DNA of 64,000 nucleotides, from the NCBI GenBank assembly GCA_002682825.1, contig NOKP01000017.1, positions 248,001 to 312,000 on the forward strand. The letters are read 5' to 3'. This DNA comes from Neonectria sp. B-13 (lineage: Eukaryota > Ascomycota > Sordariomycetes > Hypocreales > Nectriaceae). Numbering within the stretch: position 1 is the first letter of the stretch; each line of letters begins with the position of its first letter. The notes under the pieces were generated by a model. It saw only the letters and a list, made by a program, of their open reading frames with translations. It searched no databases and was not told the origin of the DNA. A program made the translations under genes and the position numbers. Below are positions 1-9,913 of the stretch, piece after piece.

Positions 1-512
1 CTATCTACTCCGCCGTAATACCACCAATTCATGTACAGGTGCTAAGAATGCAGAAGTGAACGAGAAAGACGGGTTAGTGAAATCTAGGCCGCGGCAGGAA
101 GCATAGGAATATCGTGGTATGATTGATCTAACGAGCTAGAAAGGGGAAGACGCTGCTGTTGGCATCTGGATCTGCGATGTCGGCTGTTGCCTTACGAATT
201 AGGTGTAAATCGGGACACCGGTTAACTAGGGTCAGGTCCCTACCAACACGGGTAGACTACTACGGGCCCTTGACTCCTTATAGGTAAGGATCTGGACCTA
301 TTACTTTGCGTCTAGGGGTTATGCAGAGTGAATAAGAGTGAAAGTCTTAGACTTAAGATCTTATTTAATAAATACTCTATTACTTGATTTTGCAATATTA
401 TCCATTTAATCATATAGGATAAGGAACAATCTCTAAATACGTAGAGTCTAAGATAAAAACACCTTTTAAAGAAAACCATACTGGATTCCCTACAACTGTA
501 GGTTAATCTTCC
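1..512. other. Intergenic, no gene seen
   Basis: I see no coding region or RNA gene here. The last 200 bases are AT-rich and lie downstream of the stop codon of the regulator on the minus strand, so they probably hold its 3' UTR. Confidence 0.4.
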
Positions 513-1967
513 CTATATAAGTTTATAAACAATCTTACTTAGATTCCGTATCTCTTCCCTCAACGCTTCTATTTGCCCTTTACAAGACGGCTGCCCCTGC
601 ATGCCCTCAGGTCCCAGTACGAAGTCTAGTAGCTGCGGTGAGATCGCTTTTCCGGGACGGCTATTCTCATCTATTTCGGCCGTGGAGCTACACGGGTAGC
701 CTAGGTAGAGCCCAATTCCGTCAATGAGCCGGACGACGACTTGAGTAAGAATTATGATTTGCAAATCAGAGTCTTCATGGACTGCCACCCCGCCGATGTG
801 AAAACCCGACAGCTCAAGCAGAGTTGCTTGGTGACCTGGGACGGGTAGGGCATCTCGGATAGCAGCGAAGATGTCTCGACAAAGCTGTATGAGATTGGTA
901 TAACAAGACATGACGAGAAGACTCGTAGGCATATCGAGCCAGGCAAACTGAGGTGGGCTCTCTAGAACGTGTCGGGTGTCGGAGTTTGTATTCGACAAGG
1001 AAACTGTGCCGGAACCCGCGAGGCTCAATATGCTGCTTGGACGATGCTGCGTGTTCTGTGATGTTGCAGTGTTCTGCAACGAAGCGCCGTTCTTCTGCGA
1101 AGTACGACTAGCTGCCTCGAGAGAATTCTGACTTGTAGTGCTGAGGATCTCGACGAGCAGTTCGTGAAATGTTTGTAACCCTTGAATCATGGACACAACG
1201 GCACACGAGAGCTGGCTTCTCTGGCCCGCTGAGTCCATCAAGCTGGGCTCGGTGGTCAATTGCCGGTGAATTTCCACGTTTAGACCTGACAGCTTCTCGA
1301 CGGCTTCTTGTGACCACGACGACGATGAAGCAGAGATAATGGCGTCAGTGCTTGGCTTCTCTGCTGTAGTGTTGTTGCCACTGGCTGCTCGAGGTTCAGT
1401 GGATATGAACTGGGCGGATGGCTCCAATACGTCGCTTGTCGCTTCGGATCCAAACTCGTACATGCCGAGATCCGACAGCGTTCGAGGTATTTGAGGAGAG
1501 ACGAAATCGAAGTTCACGTGAAGCAAGTCCTCTGGAGCAGGTACCCGCATCTCGTCATCGTCCAAGGCGCTGCTGTTGTGCAGTCCGAAATCGAGAGACT
1601 GGAGATACCGAGTCCCCGCCGGACCCGAATCAACCGCGTCTTCCGAGCCATTGTCCAACCACATGTTACAGTTGGTCGTAAGATCTTGATTAGTTGCTTG
1701 AGATGGCATCCGGAGGCCGGCCGATGAATCTTGCGAACATGCCGACCGGGACTTTTGCGAGCTGTCCGTCCCCCGGCGTTTCTTGTCTGCGCGCTGGGGC
1801 CGGCCCATGCGCACCGACGGATCGACAACGCAGGTCGCACCGGCCCTGTGGCATCTCTCACAGGAATCATGGCGGTTTGGCGTTCGTATGCATCGCAGCT
1901 TCTGGCCTCTGCATCGGTCGCATGCGACTTGTTGCTGCCGTTGATGAGTTTTGGCAACTTCAGACAT
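513..1967 (-). CDS. AflR-type Zn2Cys6 transcription factor
   Basis: A 484-residue single-exon protein. Residues 16-48 form a Zn2Cys6 cluster: CDRC, then RGQKLRC, then CERC and a last Cys in ATCVV. It is followed by MGRPQ and a basic stretch (KKRR). The MGRPQ segment after the finger is typical of AflR/LovE/MlcR-type pathway regulators. The rest is low in recognisable motifs, with Ser/Thr/Asn/Gln-rich linkers and a helical C-terminal half, as in AflR-family proteins. Such proteins are nuclear DNA-binding activators of secondary-metabolite clusters. Its nearest neighbour is the FUS2-like hydrolase gene, 1.9 kb away across an AT-rich block, so its targets may be the hydrolase and SDR genes or genes left of the window. 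The start ATG at 1967 leaves a short N-terminus before the finger, which is normal. Family call is firm; target genes are inference. Confidence 0.88.
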   Translation of the reverse strand: MSEVAKTHQRQQQVACDRCRGQKLRCIRTPNRHDSCERCHRAGATCVVDPSVRMGRPQRADKKRRGTDSSQKSRSACSQDSSAGLRMPSQATNQDLTTNCNMWLDNGSEDAVDSGPAGTRYLQSLDFGLHNSSALDDDEMRVPAPEDLLHVNFDFVSPQIPRTLSDLGMYEFGSEATSDVLEPSAQFISTEPRAASGNNTTAEKPSTDAIISASSSSWSQEAVEKLSGLNVEIHRQLTTEPSLMDSAGQRSQLSCAVVSMIQGLQTFHELLVEILSTTSQNSLEAASRTSQKNGASLQNTATSQNTQHRPSSILSLAGSGTVSLSNTNSDTRHVLESPPQFAWLDMPTSLLVMSCYTNLIQLCRDIFAAIRDALPVPGHQATLLELSGFHIGGVAVHEDSDLQIIILTQVVVRLIDGIGLYLGYPCSSTAEIDENSRPGKAISPQLLDFVLGPEGMQGQPSCKGQIEALREEIRNLSKIVYKLI

Positions 1968-2869
1968 CGGTTCAAAGCCGAAGAGGTGACGTGAGGAATC
2001 TCACCGACCCATGCTGACATAGTGGAGATATCAATATGGTAAACATATGGTAGATAGTTATTTATACAACTTATCAAGCTGCCTATCTTAGGGCAGCTGG
2101 GTAGCTCGAATAAGCACCAATCATGGTCTGTGAGAATTGCCTCATATCTTACTCTTCCTATGCTAATTGGTTATGTCTTATCCCACGTCAGCCCTGGCCC
2201 GTAACAGATGAGACCTCAGTGAGACCCTCAGGGAAGGCTGCAGAAATGCACCAATAATAATCTCAACAGCAGGGCATCCTTCGAGCACAGCCGCGAGTCG
2301 GATCTCGACTGTGCCGCCCGGTAATGCACGTAAGACAGGGGCGGGACGGTCCGTCGATCATTCGGCATCAAATCCCCACATTGCTTTGATCTTATAAGCC
2401 CAGTTACGTGAGGACGTGCCGCATAGTTGCAGAGGATCCATAGCGGCACGTATTCGAGTCTCTGAATCTATGCCTACTGACCGATGACCGCCGCCAGGCC
2501 AAAGGTGAAGCAGGAAAATGGATAGCTGAAGGGCTTCCTCGTAGACGAAATGACCTAACACTGGGACGGTACACCAACATACCAAGCTCTTTTTGTTCAA
2601 TAGAAGCAAAGTCCAGTTATCCGGAAGGGTTCCTCTCCATTCACAAATCCAACAAACGTGCGGGGGCCCCTCCCCCTCTGCATATAAAGAGTAGAGACCA
2701 CCTGCAGGTATTCTCCGTTGGTGGCGTTGCATCCGCCGAGATGCAAGGAGACGGCGGCTGGCCGGAAGCCGAGCCCTTGCCGACCTTTAACCAGTTGTGT
2801 GGCGCAATTCGGTAACGCTAGCTTACTTGAATTGGTTCATCTGTTGGCCTAACGGCTGATTGGTCTATT

Positions 2870-3560
2870 GAAGTTGGGTATGTTATTTTGACTCTTACAT
2901 AAGATTCCAAGGTTGTATTAGAATTCATTAATATAAGAGTAATTCTACTCTTACTTGAACAGGAGTGTATAGTGAGCCTAGAGTATATACTTTAATAATT
3001 AAGTAGATTAGAATACTATATTAAGTAATCTAGATTATAATAGTAATATAAAATAGTATATTATTATATAATTAAGAATAAGAATAAAGAAAATACTAAT
3101 AGCTAAAAAGTATAAATGTTAGCTTTAGTATATGAAATAAATATATAATATATTTTAGTAATTTTAATAATTATATATCTAATTTTAATTATTACAAGTC
3201 TAATTAGAAAAATAATATAAAACTTAAAGTAATTAGTTTAAAATATAAGATAAAGTAATATCTAGTTTAATAAGTAAACTATAATTGAAATACTATTTTA
3301 GTACAGTTTTACTAAAGAATAAGACTATAATAAGACTAAGAATAATAAGATTTTAAATTTAAAAGAGAATAAAATAGCCAAGTTAATATAGAATAATATA
3401 TACTTATGGTAATTCTATACTATAAATATGTTACTTTAGTTAAAAACTATATTACATTGCTTTTAATAATCGGAGCCTTATCTTGAGTAGCATCTTACGT
3501 AATAGTTCTTTATAGTACTTAAAAATGTAAGAAGCTATATAATGCACCAGCAAACCAAGA
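2870..3560. repeat. AT-rich, RIP-like decayed block
   Basis: About 690 bases made almost entirely of A and T with very frequent TA dinucleotides and only scattered G/C, flanked by sequence of normal composition on both sides. Such blocks in ascomycetes usually are transposon copies destroyed by repeat-induced point mutation. I cannot recognise the original element and no open frame is left. RIP origin is inference from composition. Confidence 0.55.
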
Positions 3561-3588
3561 ACACGAGTCCCAAAAACAAAAGTCCCGA

Positions 3589-3603
3589 CCGCAAAAAGTG
3601 CCG
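3589..3603. promoter_or_regulatory. Candidate operator, half-conserved inverted repeat
   Basis: CCGCAAAAAGTGCCG lies about 300 bases upstream of the hydrolase start. It matches 14 of 15 positions of the perfect inverted repeat at 6756-6770 upstream of the SDR gene. A CCG/CGG-type inverted repeat is the kind of site Zn2Cys6 regulators bind; the AflR-type gene at 513-1967 is the obvious candidate. Binding is inference. Confidence 0.35.
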
Positions 3604-3892
3604 AAGTACACATGTTGGCTTCCGATCCGGCCGCTCATCCTTCGGGACCGAATTGCAATGATGCATGAGCACGATTGCAAGTCCTCAAGGCGTGGTATAT
3701 ACCGAAACCTGAGAGCAATGGCCTGGTCACATCCAATTACCTATTATGCGTCACAGTAAAGTAGAAGTAGCACGGACTTTCACATGCATTACTCGCGGAA
3801 TCTTCTCGCGAACGCCCTCAATACCTGGTCCACATCTGCGTTAATTATATTGCATTGTCTTTTATTTTAGGCTCCCACCATCAAACTAGACC

Positions 3893-5173
3893 ATGTTTAC
3901 CTTTTCCAGCTCGTTCATGTTCGATTTCGAACTGACCCGAATTCTGGGCAGTGCATCAAGCGGCGGCTGCGACGTTGGCGAGTTCAAGAGTGCTGTCGGC
4001 AACATCAAGAAGGATGACCCCGAATCCTGGTATGTTGCATGGAATGATCAAGCAGAGCGGGCGCAACGGATCGCAGACGAAGCGGCGAAGGCTGGCTACA
4101 GACAACTCGCGCGAAACGCGTACCTTCGAGCTTCCAACTACTTTCGGGCAACGTCGTACATGTTCAGTAACGATGATGCCCGGGTAGTCCCCTTTACCGA
4201 ACGATCGATGGGCTGTTTCAAAAAGGCCACGACTCTGATGGACGGCGAAGTCTTGTGTGTAGAGATTCCGTACGAGGAAGGCATCAGTCTTCCGGGGTAC
4301 TTGTTTCTTCCTCCTCAATATGCGCGACTGCCTGGCAAGATACCCGTGGTCATGTATGCAGCAGGAGCCGATTCGACAAAGGAGGAGCTATACTTCTTGT
4401 ATGGGCACACCGGGCCTCAGCTTGGTTATGCAGTCCTTTGCCTCGAAGGCCCCGGTCAAGGGCTGCTTCTGAAGAAATCAAAGATCCCTCTGAGGCCAGA
4501 CTTTGAGCTTGTTGCAGGGAAGATGATAGATTTCCTCAGCAATCTATCAGAGTCTCAGCCAACCTTGGAACTTGATCTAGAGAGAATTGCAATGGCGGGG
4601 GCGGCAACTGGCGGTTACTTCGCCCTTCGTGCTGCGACTGATGCCCGGATCAAAGCATGCGTATCCATTGACCCATTCTTCAGCCTATGGGAGCTGTGCT
4701 TGAGTCGTGCCCCCAAGGCGTTCTTCAAGCTGTGGGACAGCGGCTGGGTTCCAGACGGGACCTTCGACATGTTCACAGACAGGCATGGTAGAGGAAACTT
4801 CCAGGCAGGCTGGGAGATCGACCTGGGGAAAAGCAGTATGGGTGTCGACAAGCCTACCGCTATGTTCAGACGGTTCAAGGATTTCACTTTGGAGCCGGCA
4901 GATGGCGAAATTCCGATCTTGGATAAGATTACGTGCCCCGTGTTTCTTACAGGACCTGGCGCTGGGCGAGACATGTATTCGTCTGCTGAAGACAGCACAT
5001 TCAAAATCCATAGACTTCTCACCAACGTCCCGGACAACAACAAAGAGGTCTGGGTACCGACGGATGTGGCCGAGGGCGGTCTGACGGCCAAGATTGGAGC
5101 CTGGGCGTTGTTGGCGCAGAAGACGTTCGAGTTCTTGGATAAGCACTTTGATATTAAACGGCCCGAGCTATAG
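3893..5173 (+). CDS. FUS2-like alpha/beta hydrolase, apparently catalytically dead
   Basis: A 426-residue intronless protein, the full length of the FUS2 / DUF1100-like alpha/beta hydrolase family found in fungal metabolite clusters. The N-terminal helical part (about residues 1-125) precedes the hydrolase core starting near the GYLFLPP strand. The nucleophile elbow reads AGAATGGYFALRAA, where family members have G-x-S-x-G-G-Y, so the catalytic Ser is replaced by Ala. Near the C-terminus, where the family carries a catalytic His (AHC or similar), this protein has GGLTAKIGAW with no His. The fold and length are otherwise intact and there is no stop or frameshift, so it does not look like a decaying gene. 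It may act as a non-hydrolytic catalyst, a binding protein or a partner subunit. The fold is clear; loss of hydrolysis is a strong inference from the missing residues. Confidence 0.85.
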   Translation: MFTFSSSFMFDFELTRILGSASSGGCDVGEFKSAVGNIKKDDPESWYVAWNDQAERAQRIADEAAKAGYRQLARNAYLRASNYFRATSYMFSNDDARVVPFTERSMGCFKKATTLMDGEVLCVEIPYEEGISLPGYLFLPPQYARLPGKIPVVMYAAGADSTKEELYFLYGHTGPQLGYAVLCLEGPGQGLLLKKSKIPLRPDFELVAGKMIDFLSNLSESQPTLELDLERIAMAGAATGGYFALRAATDARIKACVSIDPFFSLWELCLSRAPKAFFKLWDSGWVPDGTFDMFTDRHGRGNFQAGWEIDLGKSSMGVDKPTAMFRRFKDFTLEPADGEIPILDKITCPVFLTGPGAGRDMYSSAEDSTFKIHRLLTNVPDNNKEVWVPTDVAEGGLTAKIGAWALLAQKTFEFLDKHFDIKRPEL

Positions 5174-5212
5174 CTTAGCACTTTGAAATTGAACGGCCCG
5201 AGCTATAGCTTT
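5143..5212. repeat. 35-bp tandem duplication over the hydrolase stop codon
   Basis: Two adjacent 35-base copies (5143-5177 and 5178-5212) differ at about three positions. The first copy contains the hydrolase stop codon TAG at 5171-5173; the second lies wholly in the 3' UTR and repeats the last codons and the stop. Confidence 0.85.
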
Positions 5213-5754
5213 AAACTATTAAAATTGCCACAATTACGGTTCCGAAGTGCCATGTCCAGAGAACTTGGCTACCGAGCATGATTTGTATTGCAAGCCTGGG
5301 ATGCAGCCCACGGTTAACGTCCTGGCGGCGAAGTTGATGCGACAGCATCATTTGTTTACTTGCGTTTGATTTCCCATTGCCGTTGCCATTGCCGTTATCA
5401 CGGTTGCCCTCGTTGGAGCCGTTGGAGCGACAAGCACTACTATTGGCTATGCTTCGACGTCACCCTATCTACTTAGGTATCATGTACAATTGCCCACACC
5501 GAACCCAATATCGTCGCCACCATGGAAAACGGTGACAGGTAGAGGACCTGTCGCAACTGTAGCAGACTAAGCCGTCGTCGTCGGAGTCGCCTTCCACGAA
5601 CCAACAGCCCGCGGTATAGGTCTGGGCGGGGTCAACGAGAAGTGAAGTGATGCCAGCACGAACACAGAGCGGAGACAAACCGGGATGTTGTCGTTGCCAT
5701 ACCTACCACCGGGAGCATTAGAATGAGGCGACAAGAAAGCTAATATTAATGAAC

Positions 5755-5935
5755 AGGGCGGAAAATACAGCAATGCTCTTCAGCTTGCCTCAGAGGGAGG
5801 CCACTAATAAATTGTTCAACTTCTACTATACAAAGGGACAGACATTAATGCATAAGGCGGATTCTGTGGCACTGCTCTCTAGACTGCCTCATGCGGAGGC
5901 TACTGGTAGATTATTCAACTACTTACCCAAAGGGG
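5755..5935. repeat. Imperfect direct repeat
   Basis: Two copies of a roughly 60-base unit, about 5760-5822 and 5859-5922, share the pattern GCACTGCTCT / CTGCCTCA-GGAGGC-ACT / ATTGTTCAACT with scattered differences. Identity is clear by eye but moderate. The source could be a decayed mobile element; nothing identifies it. Confidence 0.5.
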
Positions 5936-6755
5936 CGCAAAGTCCCGAAAGCGATCCGACTCGGCGAGCCTAAAGAAACTCGTGAAGAAGCCTGATGTCT
6001 TAGATCTGGTAAATGTCGATCAAAGTCGTGAATGGACTTCAGAAAGGGTTTGTCTCCGCTAACTAGGCAGATTCAAGCCAACTAGGCTCTCGCATGCTTC
6101 GGGGAACCCTGGGTTTTCATAGACCTAGATAGGCCAAATAGAGATTGCGAGTACGCTCTCCCCACAGCGCGCTTCCTGCCAGTTGTCGATTACGGCGGGG
6201 GCTAGCTGATGTTGAGATAAACGCAGGTGGTTATGTATTGTTAGGCAAAAGTCCATTTCATCCCCGATTGTATTCACTGGATTTTGCGGACTTTAGATGC
6301 ATCTGTAAAGCACACCAATACCCTGCGAAGTGCGAAGAACCGCCTCCTACGTCCAAGTCTCTGCGCTATCCCCCTTTAGGAAAGCACTCTCTGATTGGCT
6401 ACTCTTTTTGTGATCCCATTTTAAACGGGACTCCACGATAGTGTCATGGAGGACGTGAGACCGGCATTGCCGGTGGCAAGCATATTGGCGCTAATTACCA
6501 CACACCCTTGCACCTTGTCTTTGAGTCACAGTATCGAAGTTTACCAGTAATGGTCTACACCATCAACTGGTGTTCTGGCCACTATCCCGATCCGGAAAGC
6601 GCTCTTCTATTGGCTGCAGGGTAATGCCACGGAGGCATTGACCGAGTCTAACCCGTTTCAACACATTATCATGGCCTCACTTTGATACCAAACATGGCCA
6701 AGAGAGAATGCCTGGGTTCCTTATATACTGGTTTCGGACTTTAGTAAAGACCGCA

Positions 6756-6770
6756 CCGCAAAAAGTGCGG
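6756..6770. promoter_or_regulatory. Candidate operator, perfect inverted repeat CCGCA-N5-TGCGG
   Basis: CCGCAAAAAGTGCGG is a perfect 5-bp inverted repeat around a 5-bp spacer, about 195 bases before the SDR start codon. A near-identical 15-mer lies before the hydrolase gene at 3589-3603. The shared site suggests one regulator for both genes. Confidence 0.4.
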
Positions 6771-6950
6771 TTCAATCCGTAAACCCCGACTTTTTGAAGC
6801 CCTCCACTGTGTTGAGGAGATATATAACTGCCCTGCTATTCCTTCTCCTTCAGTGCGAAATAACAACTCCCGCACTGATCTTTCTTCGACATAAACTGCA
6901 CCTTAAAATTTGGTTACCCATTTTCACATTACTATTCCTCCCAAGCCATC

Positions 6951-8090
6951 TTGCTACCAAACATGGATGCTATTGCCACCCAACGCCGCGGCCTTCCGCT
7001 CTTCGCTACCACCGAGACCTGTTCAGGCAGAACGTACATTGTCACAGGAGCCAACTCTGGCCTGGGCTTTGAGGCAGCGAAGCATCTTGTCGAGCTCGGT
7101 GCTGCAAAGGTTGTCCTGGCCGTCCGCAACGTGGCCGCTGGTGAAACAGCCAAGGCCCAGATAGAAGAGGCAACGGGAAATACTGGCGTTGCCGAGGTTT
7201 GGGCGCTTGACCTCGCGAGCCACGAATCCGTCAAAACATTCGCCAACAGAGCTATTACGGAGTTAGAGCGTATTGATGCTCTGATTGAGAACGCCGGGAT
7301 CGCCATGGCCGGCGGGCCCTTGGTCGACGGGCACGTGGCGGTTGTTACAGTCAACCTGATAAGTACTTTGCTCCTTGCGGTGATGCTGCTGCCCAAGATG
7401 AGTGAGGGTGCGCAGAAGTTTGGAATTCTACCTCACATCGTCGTCATCATCAGCAGAGCCGGCTTTGATGTTCGAGAGGATTGGGATAAGATCAAGGGCG
7501 ACCCGTTGACCAAGATCGACGCGGGTGAGATTGATATCTTGAAATCGTATGAAACCACAAACCAGTACTAGGGAAAGGCCCACTACAGTCCTATGAGCCA
7601 AGCTAACAAAGCCCGTCCCAGGTATCCCCTATCCAAACTCTTGGAGATCATGGCAGTCCGCGAACTTGCAACTCTAGCCCCTCTGTCTCGCACGGGAGTT
7701 GTTCTGAACCTGGTTTGCCCCGGTCTCTGCAAGACCGACCTTAGCCGGAACGCACCATTCCAGTTCCGTGAATGGATCGCCACGCAGCATGCACAGTTTG
7801 GACGGACGGCCGAGGACGGCAGTCGTACCCTTCTTCATGGAGCGGTTGCGGGCAAGGAGAGCCATGGGTGCTTGCTGGACTCTTGCGAAATCGCCGAGTA
7901 AGTCAACGCCTTTCACTTAGATGTTGAAAATCTCGGTAGATGCTGACATGTTTATGATGTTAGTGGTAAAGTACCCAGCTGGGTGACGGATGAGGAAGGG
8001 AGAAAGTGGCAGAAGAAAGTCTGGGATATTGTTGCCAACGAACTGGAGTCCATTGAGCCTGGTTGTGTCAAGAAGGTGCTCAATGTGTAG
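6951..8090 (+). CDS. Short-chain dehydrogenase/reductase
   Basis: An NAD(P)-dependent oxidoreductase of the classical SDR fold, about 330 residues. The nucleotide site TGANSGLG is near residue 31, ENAG near residue 113, a Ser in the VVIIS strand near residue 166, and the catalytic YPLSK follows the first intron. Two introns are needed: 7547-7621 (GTATGA donor, GCTAAC branch, CAG acceptor), which removes an apparent stop at 7569 and joins a Ser codon directly to YPLSK, and 7898-7963 (GTAAGT donor, TGCTGAC branch). The last exon encodes DGKVPSWVTDEEG and stops at 8088-8090. The start may be 6951 or the second ATG at 6963. Substrate is unknown. With the FUS2-like hydrolase upstream and a shared operator-like motif it may belong to a left-hand pathway. 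Confidence 0.88.
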
Positions 8091-8291
8091 CATGAAGTAG
8101 ACTTAACACTCTTGCTAGATCTTATGATCTAGATTTACTTGGGAGTTGTCCAGGCGCGAAACAGCAAGTTAGAAGGGAATAAACTGCATTATGCGAACCC
8201 TCCTGAACTCCATTTATCAATTGTGGAATTGAGTCGTGCCCAATCGTCCATACAGGCGTTTCAGTCAATAGCCTACATAATCTAAGTCTAT

Positions 8292-9913
8292 TTAAGTACT
8301 GGTAGAGGAAACTGTCCTTAGCCATACCCCGTGGGCTGCCATGCTATGCATATCATCAACCCACGGGAATTTGGGGAGCATTCGTGCCACATCTTCCCAA
8401 GTCTGGAGGCCTAGGGCGTGGCTTGTAGACATTAGCTTTGGAACCAACCACACATCGTCAGCCTCTGTGAATATTGACGACTCTCCAACAAGAAGTATCC
8501 ACATTAGAACCTCTTGGTTGTCTTGGTCTGTATCAAAGTCTTCATGAGCAACTGAGCGGACTAGCTTGTAGAGCAAGGGGTTTCCTGTAATTCTCCGATC
8601 AAGCCCCCTCAAAAATGCGACCAGGAATGCCGTCAAGCCCAGATGGACTGCGATGTCCAGCCGCCTATTAAGGCGAGACCTGCCCAAAGGGCTGACGGAA
8701 AGAAGACGATAGCCAAGCTGTAGCAGTGAGTCGTGCAATTCGTACCCATCCATCTTCGGCCGATTCCCAGCGCTAGAATCGTTGAGAAACCTGGCAAGAG
8801 TTTTCATGTCGATATAAAGCAGTTGCAGGTCATCAATCAATTGAATAGAGAGGCGGGGATCAATATCGCCAAGACTCCCTCGCCCATCCTGTCTCCAGGC
8901 GCTGCTGCAATGCCCAAGTTCAGCACTGCAAGCTTCGGCGTCCTGTAGACTGAACAGTGTCTCCGAGCCCAACTGCAGGGAATATTCTAGATCGACTCTT
9001 TTTGCCGTCAGTATGTACTTGGTGGTTGAATTTCATTTCTTGGAATGTCTGACCGGAATATCTTCTGGGTAAGGCCAGGCTTATGCTTTGTTAGTTGGGA
9101 GATACCCCCTCGTAACTCTGTCATCCGTCGGAGCCCTCCGACGTGTATAAGGCCTCGGTCAAACTGACCTTGCTGACGCTCATACTGTGCCATGCCAACC
9201 ACAGCTGCAATAGTCTCATCAGAGACCGTGTCAGCACCAGCTAGTCGCTCATTGATCAACCGGAAAGTGTGAGATAGGTGACGTAGAACCTCAGTAGTAT
9301 TTTCTTGGTTGGCCACCAGTGTATTGATAGCTGTGATGGATGTTGCTACAGCACAATGGAAGTCTTGAATACAAATCAGAAGGTCAGTTGAGCCTGGGGC
9401 TTCGAAAGGGAAGATATGAGCATACAGGCTTCATCCCAGAACATGTACTGAACCCAGATGGAGGTAAAAGCACCCGAAAAGTCCAGGCAGTTGCTGAGCT
9501 CGGGCGCGTGCCGAGGTCCATTCATGAAAGAAAATACTGATAGAAAATGACTTTCAACGAACGTGTCCTAAAACAGGGCCTATGCCTGTACTGCAGCATG
9601 GTTGATACATACCTTTTCTGGCAAGATGGCTGGACCCAGGGCCCAGCTTCCCCGGGAAACACAGTCCATCTCCGATCTGTCGTTCGATTACAGGAATCGT
9701 TTGTTGGTTTCTTTTCAACTCGTATGCGTCCCAAACCATATCTGGGATGCGAGATAGATCGGCAGTGCTCATTACTGTCGGTGCGCACTCGCCTTTTCTC
9801 GATGAGCGTACAATCAACTTTCCGGCATTCCTGCCAATGGCGGCGTGGCTGCGAATCCGTCTTCGAGTGGCATGATCGATAGCGATAGTGTTGTCAATGA
9901 ATGCGAAGGACAT
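8292..9913 (-). CDS. Fungal transcription-factor-domain protein lacking a zinc finger
   Basis: A four-exon gene. Introns on the minus strand are 9612-9537, 9425-9364 and 9053-8998, each with a good branch site (the last TACTGAC). The protein starts FAFIDNTIAIDHATRRRIRSH, continues through IERQIGDGL and WVQYMFWDEAYFHCAV, and ends after LPKFPWVDD. This order of segments is that of the C-terminal regulatory domain of many Zn2Cys6 proteins (Fungal_trans_2-like). However, the gene begins directly with that domain: there is no CxxC cluster in the 1.7 kb upstream. Proteins of this kind are common but poorly studied; they could be regulators acting through a partner or simply finger-less relics. The splice solution keeps every exon open, so the gene looks functional. 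Function is not known. Confidence 0.72.

Larger units (their letters stand above)
1968..3892. other. Intergenic region with AT-rich block and hydrolase promoter
   Basis: No convincing gene. Bases 1968-2870 have ordinary composition; the short open frames there lack recognisable domains. Bases about 2870-3560 are extremely AT-rich. Bases 3560-3892 return to normal composition and form the promoter of the downstream hydrolase, including the motif at 3589-3603 and a pyrimidine-rich tract ending in TTTTAG at 3861-3870 that could be a 5' UTR splice acceptor. Confidence 0.5.
5174..6950. other. Intergenic, repeats but no gene recognised
   Basis: About 1.8 kb. It holds a short GTTGCC microsatellite-like stretch near 5375-5412, an imperfect 60-70 bp direct repeat at about 5755-5935, and two inverted CCAAT boxes (ATTGGCT at about 6393 and 6611) in the promoter of the SDR gene. 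The small open frame 5749-5973 merely translates the direct repeat. I see no supportable gene. Confidence 0.45.

Noticed and set aside
1514..2077. 187-residue open frame on the minus strand overlapping the AflR-type gene
   Set aside because: Different frame over the zinc-finger exon; no recognisable domain.
2228..2732. Two short minus-strand open frames upstream of the AT-rich block
   Set aside because: They overlap in different frames and have no domain, splice or start support.
7547..7621. Apparent stop codon in the SDR gene, suggesting a pseudogene
   Set aside because: A 75-nt intron with good donor, branch site and acceptor removes it and restores the catalytic YPLSK in frame.
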